DNA of 64,000 bases, from positions 1,799,501-1,863,500 of the forward strand of contig CP051140.1 of the NCBI GenBank assembly GCA_001592805.2, read 5' to 3'. Shown here in pieces: positions 54,630 to 64,000 of the stretch. Origin of the DNA: Peltaster fructicola. Its lineage: Eukaryota > Ascomycota > Dothideomycetes. Position 1 is the first letter of the stretch. Each line of letters begins with the position of its first letter. The notes below the pieces were generated by a model, which was given only the letters and a program-made list of their open reading frames with translations, was not told the origin of the DNA and ran no database searches. The position numbers and the translations under genes were made by a program.

Positions 54630-55295
54630 TTACTCGGGTCCGTCGATCACTAGCTGATCAGCATGGTAATCAGCCGGGTAGCTATCGAGGACCTCTAGAT
54701 CTTGGAGTCTCTGCTCGCATACCGTGAGGTACTTGTTGCATGCTTCTACAAGCTTGCTAGCAACAGAACGATCCTGTGGAACCAGATTATGCCGTTGCTG
54801 CAAGCTCATGATGGTGTAATCACCTGATTGCTTGATAATGCGGACACGCCGATGGGCGATCTTGGAGTTCCGGCGGCCCGCACACACGACTCGACATGGG
54901 TATTCTGATACAAGGTTGGTCTGGTCGCGTCGAAACGAGCTGCAGACAGTACATATGAATAGGCGCGAGTGCGAGAGGTCATCTGCATGGCTCATCCGCG
55001 ATTTGTGAGCGTCTAATACGTACCGATCTCTCTCCTGCAAATTTGCGCTCTGCATTGCATCGGAGCATTCCCCGGGAGATACGCAGCGTTGAAGAGCAGT
55101 TGTCGCACTCGAGCATGGCACGCTTGCATCCTTGCCAGTAGACGAGGAGATACACATCAACCGTAGCATGCATCGACACAATCGCCGCTCACTGGAGTAC
55201 TGCCTCGAATCACGGTGAGACCGACTGATGAGGTTGAGACTGGTCATTAAGCCTTCAGACAAGTAACACAGCTCAGTTGAACAACACCAGCTCAA
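54630..55295 (-). CDS. Possible hypothetical protein, perhaps spliced
   Basis: A 221-codon minus frame with a coding-like C-terminal half (ASKLVEACNKYLTVCEQRL, then QDLEVLDSYPADYHADQ). A GTACGT donor at 55018-55023 and a CTGCAG acceptor ending at 54940 would remove 84 bases in frame, joining QERD-RSFRRDQTNLVSEY. In the other frame upstream of the donor lies ECDNCSSTLRISRGMLRC (55094-55179 region), which also looks coding, so exon 1 is not settled. Charged, with several Cys pairs (PCRVVCAGRR). No domain recognised. Treat it as a candidate only. Confidence 0.3.
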   Translation of the reverse strand: MSWCCSTELCYLSEGLMTSLNLISRSHRDSRQYSSERRLCRCMLRLMCISSSTGKDASVPCSSATTALQRCVSPGECSDAMQSANLQERDRYVLDAHKSRMSHADDLSHSRLFICTVCSSFRRDQTNLVSEYPCRVVCAGRRNSKIAHRRVRIIKQSGDYTIMSLQQRHNLVPQDRSVASKLVEACNKYLTVCEQRLQDLEVLDSYPADYHADQLVIDGPE

Positions 55296-55297
55296 TA

Positions 55298-56155
55298 TCA
55301 GAACTTCTCCTGCGCCGGTCGCATGTCCAACTCATGAGTCCATAGAGCGGGCTCCTGCTCCGCAAGCTGCAGGTAGAGCTTACCAACACTCTCGGCGGAG
55401 ATATGCTTTCCAGATCGAGTCTCCTCATTGTCCTCATCGACGATGCGGCCATTGCCAATGGCATGCACGACCTGCACACCCTTGGCACTGAATTCCTTGG
55501 CCAGGGCCTGAGCGAGTTGACGCACTGACGAACGGCCAGCACCATATGCCGCAAACTCTGCGTTGCATCGGAGGGCCCCCAAGGTGCCTGTGAAGATCAT
55601 TGTACCTTTCTTTGGTGCGCCTTCGCTTAAGCTCTTCTCGCCATGATCCTCAAAGAAGCGCTTGAGCGACAGTTGAGAAAACTCGAAGGCACCACCTACG
55701 TACGACTCCAACGACGCCGCAAAGTCTTCGTAGGTCTCGGTCAAGAATGGCTTCTTGCTAGAGTGCTTAACGCTGAAGATTGACTGGAGGGAATTGTCAG
55801 TAGCTCAGATGTGCCGCTCAGGTGCAACTCACAATCTTCAGCTTGAGATGCTTGAACGATTCATGGGCTTTGATGTCTGCGAATGCTTTGCGCAGGTTCT
55901 CTGGTTTTGTATCGGTCGGGAACGTCTCAAGCACTCCTCCTGGCACTTGTGATCGAAGTGTCTTTGCAAGATCACTCAGAGCATCTGGTCGTCGAGCGAG
56001 TAGGGCTACAGCCAGATTGCCGTGCGAGGGATGTGCTAGTATGCGTGCAATGCCTGCTCCCTGTCACCTGTCAGTGTCTCTTCCGCCCCTTGCACACCTC
56101 AACGAACTGTCGCTGGCCCAGCACCAATCAAGATCGCAAGTCCGGATGGAGCCAT
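55298..56155 (-). CDS. Atypical short-chain dehydrogenase/reductase-like protein
   Basis: Exons 56108-56155, 55833-56060 and 55298-55783, with introns of 47 and 49 bp, give 253 residues. The Rossmann glycine motif is intact across the first splice (LIGAGPAT-GAGIARILA). VALLARRPDALSDLA, ISIFSVKHSSKKPFL and the TMIFTGTLGALRCNAEFAAYG block follow the SDR order. The catalytic YxxxK is YGAGR: Tyr is kept but Lys is Arg, and the usual Ser position is within GTLGAL. This suggests altered or absent oxidoreductase chemistry with NAD(P) binding retained. Related fungal SDRs with altered active sites are common and uncharacterised. The gene is the last before the carboxypeptidase on the same strand. Confidence 0.82.
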
Positions 56156-56545
56156 TGTTCGCAATGCAGTAGCGCGAGTGAAGGATTCCGTCAGGCGGGT
56201 GAATGAGAGTAGTCTTCTTGGTTATAACGCAAAGAATATATGCGGTATGGTGGCTAAGGTGTGATGAAATATACCACATTACGTCACAGCTTTGCAGATA
56301 CATCAGACGCCTTGGCGGCATCCCATAATGGGCAATGCTTTGTAGACTGGACTTGTGTAGTATTCTGAATGACACCTTTGGCTTCGCTCCAGCATCGAGA
56401 CTAAGGGATGTCGAAGGTGGCATACATGATAGCATTCGTTTCAGATCAAACTCTGACATGCAGAGCATGTACTATATGTACTTTGTAGTCGTAGAGATAC
56501 ATAAACCTATGACTATTCATAGCCTAGCCATCGCTGACTCGCTTT
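56156..56545. other. Intergenic, SDR promoter region
   Basis: 390 bases between the SDR start and the carboxypeptidase stop, both minus. A/T-rich around 56210-56280 (GAATATATGCGG). No gene seen. Confidence 0.45.
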
Positions 56546-58467
56546 TTAAGATCGTCGCTTGATATCGTGTGGCAGGCGGAAAGCTGCTGCAGTGCCGACT
56601 GAGCCAGCGCTGGTCGATGGCAATGCCACAAAGCTTTCGGTGTGCGTTGCCTGAGCAGTGCCGTTGGTAGCCAAAGTGCCAGTCACTGGCTTCGTGCCGC
56701 TAGCAAGGTCGACGTGTTCGATGGTACGGTTGAATAGCGCGAGTGAGCCGACAGCTATCGAAGGTTAGTCAGGGCCGATTGGTCACAAACTGGATACTCA
56801 CGTTGGTAGTAAGGCACTTCGTGTCCGGCCTCGTAGATACGAGTGAACGAGAAGTTGCCGTACTGACGGACCTCACCATATTCGACACCGTCCACTACGA
56901 ATGGTGCATATCCTGCGCTTCTGAACTCTGCGCTGTGGGTGTAGTTCACCGCCAACGAGATAGCCTGTCCACCAAACCAGTTGCAGATGTAGTCAGCATC
57001 ACTATTGCAGCCGCGTTAGTTCTTAGTTCTGTAAAATCGACACTGTAGAACTCACCCATAGTACAAGCTGACTCGTACGCCCTGGTCAAGCAGATACTCG
57101 AGATCTTGCAAGAAGTTGGGGTACACAAAGTCTCCGGTGCTCTGGAATGCCCAGTAGATGTCACTGTTGGATTCCGTGTAGTTGAGATCGACTCCAATAG
57201 CTTTTTGAACTGCAGGCAGATCTAGGTACTGAGTGAAGTACTCTGGTGGTGTTGGATCGTTGATTGGGTGACGAATGTCATAGACACCACGTCCACCGTA
57301 AGAGTAGTAGACGCCTTCGACATTATCACGACACATGTCCTGAGCTTCAGAGCAGATGACGTCCACGGATGGGAGAACATAGCTGGAGATAGGCGTGCTT
57401 GCGTTGAAGTCTCCGTTGGCGGCAGCCTCGCGACAGATGTTGATCTGATCCAGACAGCCGTTGATCATATTAAGTGCGAACTTGGCATAATTATAGACGG
57501 TGTCGTTGTATGCCTTGATGCCGTATGTGTTGTTCACAGCGAACTCAGGATAGTGAGGAGCCTGGATGTATTCGTTGATGATTCCGTTGCCGATACCGAG
57601 AGTGTCAAAGGTCAATGGGTAACCTGCAATAGCCTTGCTTTCGATCTTCTTGTTCTGATCGTAGAAGTACTTGAAGAATGCTGGTCCGTAGTGTCCACCA
57701 TACGACTCTGTCCACAAGTTGAAAGACTTGTGCTGACCGACCTTTCCATCAAGCTGTGGTAGGCCTCCAATGAAGGCCTGTAGGGTGTGCCAAGTTGCCA
57801 CAGCAGCCAGGTCGGTTGTATCGATCGTTCCAATGTCCAATGGATCAAGTAGTGGGTAGACTCCATCTGGCGGCGCCAGAGTTGCGTTCTCGAAGCCACC
57901 AGTAACAACGTTCAGACTGCCATTGCCCTTCTCTTGATAGCTGAAACCAGTGCCGACAGGCTGTGAGATGAACAGCAAGTTACTGACCTCGTTCCACGAG
58001 TACTCATTGACATATGAGGTCAAGTTCTCGTTGATCATGCATGGGCCAAGCTCTTGGAACAAGCCGATCAAGCTGTCGCTACCTGGCCCACCGTTCAGCC
58101 ACAGAGTGAGTGGATCCTTTGCAGGGTTACGTCGCGACTCGAAGAACCAGAAGAATGTGTGGACGTTCGGAGCAAGGTCAATGTAGCCTGAATAGCTGTT
58201 GACGCCTGGAGTTGTCTCGCAGACGCCCGACTTGCCCGGCTCAGTGTAGCGGATGGTCACTCCCTCAGGTGTTCGTAGGGTCTTCACACCATTGGTTGTG
58301 CCATTGGGGTGATCATGGTGACCCCAACCGTCGCCCCAGCCGTTACCATAGTCGCTGCCATTACCGTACCAGTCGTGTCGCTTCACGAATGGAGTTTTCA
58401 AGTTTCCTCCAAGAAAAGCAGAAGCTGGCGAGGCCAGCAGTGCGCTGACGAGGAGTTCTGTAAACAT
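56546..58467 (-). CDS. Secreted serine carboxypeptidase (family S10)
   Basis: Exons 57056-58467, 56802-57001 and 56546-56754, with introns of 54 and 47 bp, give 606 residues from the ATG at 58467 ([20 protein letters not shown], a secretion signal); an ATG 16 codons upstream is less likely. A short His/Asp/Gly-rich propart ([11 protein letters not shown]) follows. The S10 features are complete: [16 protein letters not shown] as oxyanion region, Ser in [15 protein letters not shown], Asp in [15 protein letters not shown] across the first splice and His in [13 protein letters not shown] across the second. Many NxT/S sites. It removes C-terminal residues from peptides at acid pH, in the vacuole or outside the cell. 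The Thr before Glu-Ser-Tyr (TESYGG in place of GESYAG) is shared by several fungal paralogues. Confidence 0.93.
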
Positions 58468-60256
58468 TGCGAGAAAGTGATGTAGGAATGATCCAGAGAG
58501 GAGCTGTGGGCGCACTGCATGATATACCTATGCAGCATTAACTGCTTGAATGATGTCGTGGCCGTGCACGACAATCTTAGTCCTTTACAGGAAGGCGGGA
58601 ATGGATAGTTAGCTGTAGAGCACTAGATGCGTCTTGCTATGATCTGGATTCCTAACGCAAGGGAGCATCGTTCTGGCGCACGATGCTATAATGCCTATTG
58701 TCCGTCGAAGCGTGTCTACGAGTCAATTTCATGTTGCTACTGGGCATTGTTCTTCTCTTGCTGTGGTGTCACTAGTCGCAGACGCAGTGACAGACTGGAC
58801 GGTGCTTCGGAGCACACGACTGTGTAACGGAGCTTGCCTGGAACATGACGTCGGGGAGCAGCATCAAGCTTCAGGGTCGTCATGGTTCTGTGATAAGGTC
58901 GAATGGTTAGCGTGCGTAGTGTGAGGCTTGTCTGTATGCAGAAGGAGAAAAGAGTTCAAGGATGATGTCGCAAGGGTAAAAAGAAGGAATCAGGAAAGAC
59001 TGCCGTTGCCGAAGTGGTCCGTGCTTGCATTCGTCTGACTATTCATGCTACATGTATGGTCTCGTATTGTAACCTTACATTGGCGATCTGTTGTTTAGCA
59101 CGGAGGTAGTGCCTTGTTTGCTCTTGCAGATAAGAACTCTCCAGCCGGTGGGTGCGAAGGCATGCTCGCCGAGCCAGCGACAGACCTGCATATCAAACCA
59201 GCAGGACTATCATCATGGTCTTCTCGTATCGCGCTTCTCTGACCAAACATATGGGCCTGGATGAAGCATAGGCTAGTACATCGACAGGAGCGCTGCTTCC
59301 CATGGTCTTGAGTTGGAACGACCAGAGATCGGCAGCTGTGTCGATCAACAATGACATCGGCTGCGCCGGTATTGCTGCATACCATCGACGGAGCCGCCGA
59401 TTCTTACACAGGGCTTGTGTGCTCCTGCTGTAATCCTCGGATCGAGCTAGCCATTCTGGATTTCGTGGTTCTCAATCATGGCGTGCGTTTCGACAGAGCA
59501 CACAGGCGGCTTGAAGTCGTGAGCAGATCGGAACTGCCAGCAACTGCAGCGTCAGCCCTTCTCTGACCTTCGCGCCAGCTGTTCTTGCGATCATGGGCTG
59601 TAACAGAACCTTGCAGCCAGCATGATGACAACAGTGCAGGCTAAAAAACAGCATTCTTGTACGTCCTCTCGATAGTACACAGCTCGAGTGAACAGACATG
59701 CCAATGCAGCATAGTCTTCAAGCACGACCCTGTCCAACTGCATTTTATCACGCCATGAGCAACGCCGACCAGACTCGAAGCGTTCAGTATGCTTGGGCCA
59801 TTGTTAGCCATGTGTTCGCTCAGAGCGTTTCCTCTGAAGCTTCCCGCTTTAGCAGCGCTCTCGAGGCAAGCTCAATGTATGTTCATAGGGCATCGAGAGC
59901 ATTCGGTGAGCAGTCGTAGCGGTAAAAGGCGTTGCTGATATGATCTCCACCTCGGCGTTGCTCATGGCGTGACCGCAGAAGACCTATCCTCATATGCTTA
60001 CTACGCAGGGTCATCAGGATGCTGCTCAGCAGCTCGATGGGTACGATGGCAGTTGGTGGTAAATTGGAGACGATGCAGTGCGATACATTACTGTGAGGCC
60101 TGAGCCATCGAGGCTTCGCGCCTCAGGCAGCGACCCAAATTCTACAGTTTCCGCCATCGGTCCGCGACCTCTTCTTCGACTAACATCAGAAGATGTAGTT
60201 CCCGACTAACCAATATCATTAGCCACAAGCACATTTCAGCTGCTATCTCGAGAGCC
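58468..60256. other. Gene-poor stretch, divergent promoters of carboxypeptidase and SSU1
   Basis: 1.8 kb between the starts of the carboxypeptidase (minus) and the sulfite pump (plus). Frames of 66-96 codons on both strands have no domain or intron support. No repeat recognised. Confidence 0.4.
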
Positions 60257-61670
60257 ATGAACAACCCTGCGGTCACCGCACCAGCCTCGCAACAACTGGA
60301 CGAATCACCCGCGTCGCACGACAAGTTCCCCAAGGATTTTGCCATCGAGCTCTCAAAGAACCAGCATGGCTGGCGACGAGTTGTCAGGAACTTCTCGCCG
60401 TCTTGGTTCTCAGTCACCATGGGTACTGGTGTAGTGGCAACGTTCCTTCTCATTATACCATGGCAGGCGAGTTGGCTCTATTATCTGAGTATCGTCCTTT
60501 TCATTCTTAACGTCATCTTATTCACCACCTTCCTCGTCACCTCAATCTTGCGATACACGATATGGCCAGAGATATGGGGCGTCATGATTCAGGACTCCAC
60601 CAACAGTCTATTCCTTGCCACGATGCCCATCGGCTTTGCGACGCTGATCGAGATGTGGATCTTTGTCTGCATTCCTTTGTGGGGAGAGTGGGCAAGATAT
60701 ATCGCATGGGCGGCATGGATGATTGACGCTGTGTTAGCAGTGGCAGTCACGGTGACGATGGGCTTCCTACTGTGAGTACAATGTCATGCTTGTCGAACTG
60801 TCTGACAAAGCTCAGTATGTCAGCTGGCGATCAGCGATCGCTCGACACGATCACGGCTGTCCAGCTCATACCGATAGCAGCGACCATAGTCGCAGCAGGC
60901 ACTGGTTCGGAAGTCGCTACAATACTGCCGGACACCCAGTATGCTCTCGGCACCGTCATCGCCAGCTATGTGTTGTGGGGTATGGCAACACCAATGGCTA
61001 TTTGCGTACTGGTTATGTACTACCAGCGACTGGCACTCCACAAGATGCCACCGCGAGAAGTCATTGTCAGCGTCTTTCTGCCTCTAGGACCTCTAGGCTT
61101 TGGAGGCTACACGATCCTCAACCTAGGTGCGCAGGCCAAGGAGATCTTCCCACAGACAGGTACACTAGATCCGCTCGCGGGACAGGTGGCGTATATCCTC
61201 GGATTCTTCCTTGCCTTGATCATGTGGTCCTGGGCATTGATGTGGCTGTGTTTCGCTCTCGGTACGCTCTTCAAGACTGCGATGGACACTGGAGTCCCAT
61301 TCAATATGGGTTGGTGGGGATTCACGTACGTATGATCTGATCATCTCAGGATAAACTAACTCTTGATAGCTTCCCTCTTGGTGTACTGGCTGTCAGCACC
61401 ATTGAGATTGGTAACACCATGCCGTCGGTGTTCTTCCGTGTACTTGGCACCATATTCGGCGTCTGCGTTGTTATACTTTGGATTGTAATCGCTCTGGGTA
61501 CTGCTAGAGGTGCATGGAATGGGGAGCTATTTGCAGCGCCATGTCTAAAGAACCTTCCACCGCACAAGAGGGCACCAGAAATCTCGCGCAAGGATGCTGA
61601 GCATCACGGGAGATCTCCTGAGAGTGTTGTGACGTCGGCAAGCCCGGCTGTCAAAACGGACACATCCTGA
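60257..61670 (+). CDS. SSU1: Plasma-membrane sulfite efflux pump, Ssu1/TDT family
   Basis: Exons 60257-60771, 60816-61325 and 61370-61670, with two 44-bp introns, give 441 residues. A cytosolic N-terminus ends in the family block RRVVRNFSPSWFSVTMGTGV, then about ten hydrophobic helices follow: LYYLSIVLFILNVILFTTFL, SLFLATMPIGFATLIEMW, QLIPIAATIVAAGTGS, VFLPLGPLGFGGYTILNLGA and FNMGWWGFT-FPLGVLAVST across the last splice. These are hallmark Ssu1 motifs (PSWFSVTMGTG and NMGWWGFTFPLG). The pump exports sulfite made during sulfur metabolism or met in the environment and gives sulfite tolerance. The C-terminal tail is short and polar. Two genes of sulfo-transfer chemistry lie 32 kb away, which is too far to imply a cluster. 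Confidence 0.93.
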
Positions 61671-62231
61671 GAGACAGACTGGCTCGCTGCGATGAACACA
61701 GGGAGACCGGTGAGGGCTGCATACTCTTATTCGGCGAGATCCTGGTGCCAGTCACGCTTGGGCCATAATTACGATGTGCTCGTCCTCTCGACCGCAGCAT
61801 GATCCGGAGACATGGAGTGTCCAGTATGCTCAGCCAATGTAGGACAGGCCAACAACTTGGGACACTTCACAGCATGACAACGGCAGAGTTGATCAAGCAT
61901 CACACGAGAGGCCATGAGGTCGTGGCCAGAGCCGTTCGCAGTCTCGGTCTTTCGCTCTGGTAGGACGAGCAAAGTAGAGAAGTGTGACGTGAAAGCTCTG
62001 AGCGTGGTCTGAAGTTGTATATCTGCCCTGACACAGGAGCATGAGAGGTACATTTGAGTCAATCATGATCTCAAGCGAATGTTGTGACCTCCTCCTGATT
62101 AGCCGCCATATTGGCCAGAAATTTTAGTGGAGCCGTCGCTTATCGATAACGAAAAATAGTTGACCTTCAGTATTAGGTGGGAGAGACTCCCGTCGACTGT
62201 CGAGAACAACTTTGCGCACCTATAAGCCAAG
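61671..62231. other. Intergenic, TSR1 promoter region
   Basis: 561 bases between SSU1 and TSR1. It contains an A/T-rich stretch around 62115-62165 with a CTTATCGATAACG palindrome and a TATAAG nine bases before the TSR1 ATG. No gene seen. Confidence 0.45.
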
Positions 62232-64000
62232 ATGGGTGCTCCGACTGGCGACCAGCATCACCATCGATCTACCACTAAGCAATCGCACAAACCGTTCAAG
62301 AGCAGACACGCGAGCAAGTCGGAACTGAAAGAACGATCAAAAGGCAAAGTTGAGCGCCTCGAAACTGGTGCACGAAGAACACCTCAACAGCAAATGCTGT
62401 CGAAACTTGGCAGGCGGAACCAGGCAAAGCAGAAGCGCATCAATCATGCTGCTAAGAAAGATGAGGAGAACAGCGTGTTCAACGGACGAGATGGTGCTCC
62501 AAGAGTAATAGCCATCGTGCCGCTGTGTCAAGACATCGATACACACACAATTGCCAAAGACCTCAACTTGAGTGTTGAGGTCGATACCGAAGCTGCACAA
62601 GGACATTGGCGGGTGGAGATTCCTCGCTTCAAGCAGAGAGTGCAGTATCTCACACCAAAACGGGATCTGTTTGCGACACTGGACGCATGCCGAGTCGCTG
62701 ATTTCGTCCTGTTCGTGTTGAGCGCAGAGGCCGAGGTCGATCAGCTTGGCGAGCAGATGCTCAAATGTATCGAGTCGCAAGGTGTTAGCACAGTGATCAC
62801 TGGCGTTCACAATCTAAGCACAGTTGAACCGGCAAAGAGGAGGACGGATGTGCTGAAAAGCCTGAAAAGCTTCATCACACACTTTTTCGCTACACAAGAG
62901 AAAGTACATGATCTGGCAAATCGACAGGAGTGCAGCAACATCATGAGGAGTCTATGCACAACTGCTCCAAAGGGTGTTCGATGGCGAGAGGACCGAAGCT
63001 GGATGGTAGTTGAAGGCGTCAAGTGGCAGGACGAGCAGTGCACTATCTCAGGCGTTGTAAGAGGTCGCAATCTGAAAGCAGACAGACTTGTCCAGGTCGG
63101 CGACTGGGGTGATTTCAAGATTGCGAAGATCACGGCAGCCAGCCTGCAAACACAGAAGAAGCACAAGAGCGATGCAATGGTTGTGGACGACGTCGATGAT
63201 GATCAGATTCTGGAATTGCCAAGCGAAGAACAAGATGACCTTGACGAGCTGGCACCTGAAGACACAATCATGGACGACGGCACACGAGCACAATCTACAG
63301 CATACTCGGACCGAAAGCATGTCCTGCTGGACGATCATACATACCACGACGAGGATGACGAAGATGAGGTTGTCACTGCACCCAAGCGTCTCCCGCGTGG
63401 CACGAGCAAGTATCAAGCAGCTTGGTATCTCGACAATGTCTCGGACTCTGGTTCAGACATGGAAGACGTGGAAGAGGAAGACGAATTTGATGGACTGCAC
63501 GAGTATGGTCCGGCGGACGGACACTTCGATGCTGCGCCGGAACCCACAGAAGGAGCACCATCAGAGTATCCACAGAGCGAGATGTTCGATGATAGAGCAC
63601 CCGAGGACGAAGCAGACCAGCTTGAAGCCTACCGCAAACAACGACGAGAAGAAGCTGAGAATGACCTGGAGTTTCCAGACGAGATCGAACTTCATCCTCA
63701 TGGATCTGCAAGAGAGCGTCTGGCCAAGTATCGTGGATTGAAGAGCCTACGCACAAGCAACTGGGATGCTGAGGAAGATCTTCCATTTCAGCCTGAAACA
63801 TGGGATCGATTACTTGAGATTGCCGATCCAAAGGCCGCCAGGAATCGCGTCATGAAGGACGCACTTATAGGTGGTGTCAAGGCAGGACAACGTGTCGACA
63901 TCCTTCTGCAGATACAGCCTGAGCAAGTTGCAGAGCTACAGGCTTTGCCGACACCCACATCGCTCTTCTCATTGCTTAAGCATGAGCACAAGCGGACTGT
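62232..64000 (+). CDS. TSR1: TSR1 ribosome-biogenesis factor (3' end off window)
   Basis: TSR1 is a GTPase-like, GTP-independent factor of 40S maturation related to Bms1. The frame is open from the ATG at 62232 (MGAPTGDQHHHRSTTKQSHK) to the right edge, 589 codons without an intron. The opening has the basic Tsr1/Bms1 start (KPFKSRHASKSELKERSKGK) and QQQMLSKLGRRNQAKQ. The degenerate G-domain follows (RVIAIVPLCQDID, then ACRVADFVLFVLSAEAEVDQ), with no intact P-loop, as expected for Tsr1. The AARP2CN-type domain comes next (RSLCTTAPKGVRWREDRSWM, VQVGDWGDFKIAKI). A long acidic stretch and ERLAKYRGLKSLRTSNWDAE come next; the latter is a strongly conserved Tsr1/Bms1 block. Full-length proteins are about 780-830 residues, so about a quarter is missing at the edge. 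Confidence 0.93.
   Translation, partial: MGAPTGDQHHHRSTTKQSHKPFKSRHASKSELKERSKGKVERLETGARRTPQQQMLSKLGRRNQAKQKRINHAAKKDEENSVFNGRDGAPRVIAIVPLCQDIDTHTIAKDLNLSVEVDTEAAQGHWRVEIPRFKQRVQYLTPKRDLFATLDACRVADFVLFVLSAEAEVDQLGEQMLKCIESQGVSTVITGVHNLSTVEPAKRRTDVLKSLKSFITHFFATQEKVHDLANRQECSNIMRSLCTTAPKGVRWREDRSWMVVEGVKWQDEQCTISGVVRGRNLKADRLVQVGDWGDFKIAKITAASLQTQKKHKSDAMVVDDVDDDQILELPSEEQDDLDELAPEDTIMDDGTRAQSTAYSDRKHVLLDDHTYHDEDDEDEVVTAPKRLPRGTSKYQAAWYLDNVSDSGSDMEDVEEEDEFDGLHEYGPADGHFDAAPEPTEGAPSEYPQSEMFDDRAPEDEADQLEAYRKQRREEAENDLEFPDEIELHPHGSARERLAKYRGLKSLRTSNWDAEEDLPFQPETWDRLLEIADPKAARNRVMKDALIGGVKAGQRVDILLQIQPEQVAELQALPTPTSLFSLLKHEHKRT

Noticed and set aside
1-64000. tRNA or 5S rRNA genes, LTR elements, other transposons, and secondary-metabolite synthase genes
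   Set aside because: I looked for tRNA-like TTCGA loops in proper context, terminal repeats, reverse-transcriptase or transposase motifs and large synthase frames, and saw none that held up; a tRNAscan or repeat search could still find short items.

Overview
The window is nuclear DNA of a filamentous ascomycete fungus. Most protein genes are either single long exons or are split by very short GT-AG introns, mostly 44-57 bp. The families are typical of Pezizomycotina: two Zn2Cys6 regulators, a sulfite pump of the Ssu1 type, a secreted serine carboxypeptidase, a fungal arylsulfotransferase, a 1-Cys mitochondrial peroxiredoxin and a Hul4-type HECT ligase. A Dothideomycete (Mycosphaerella-like) origin is my inference from the style of the proteins, not something proven here. 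I saw no rRNA, tRNA, CRISPR or recognisable transposon.

Layout. 1-5 kb: the 5' part of a PIG-H/GPI15 gene running off the left edge, a conserved-looking unknown, and a protein-kinase-like protein lacking the catalytic Asp. 6-15 kb: a large UBE2O-type E2 ubiquitin-conjugating enzyme, a divergent COG8 gene with an apparent one-base frameshift, and a C2H2 factor resembling Rpn4. 15-18 kb is a gene-poor block. 18-21 kb: a PSP1-domain gene with two apparent one-base frameshifts, followed by a degenerate minisatellite. 21.8-28.1 kb: PRX1, an MFS transporter, an arylsulfotransferase-like membrane protein and a cytosolic-type sulfotransferase. 28.8-36.4 kb: a Hul4-like HECT E3, an aryl-alcohol-dehydrogenase-type aldo/keto reductase and RPL15. 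37-43 kb: a Zn2Cys6 factor, an L-arabinitol/sorbitol-type dehydrogenase and a small conserved unknown. 43.3-52.4 kb: secreted agmatinase, MATE exporter, choline/amino-acid permease and a second Zn2Cys6 factor. 52.4-55.3 kb is gene-poor with two weak small-gene candidates. 55.3-64 kb: an atypical SDR, a carboxypeptidase, SSU1 and the 5' part of TSR1 running off the right edge.

Most of this is ordinary housekeeping (GPI anchors, Golgi tethering, ubiquitin, ribosome). The accessory stretch at 43-52 kb could work as a unit that hydrolyses external agmatine, then moves amines and urea-derived nitrogen under a local regulator, but that is inference from proximity. The other useful results are the frameshifts at C runs in COG8 and PSP1, an intron-length peak at exactly 47 bp, the catalytically altered kinase and SDR, and the minisatellite. 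I did not find a clearly new biological system.
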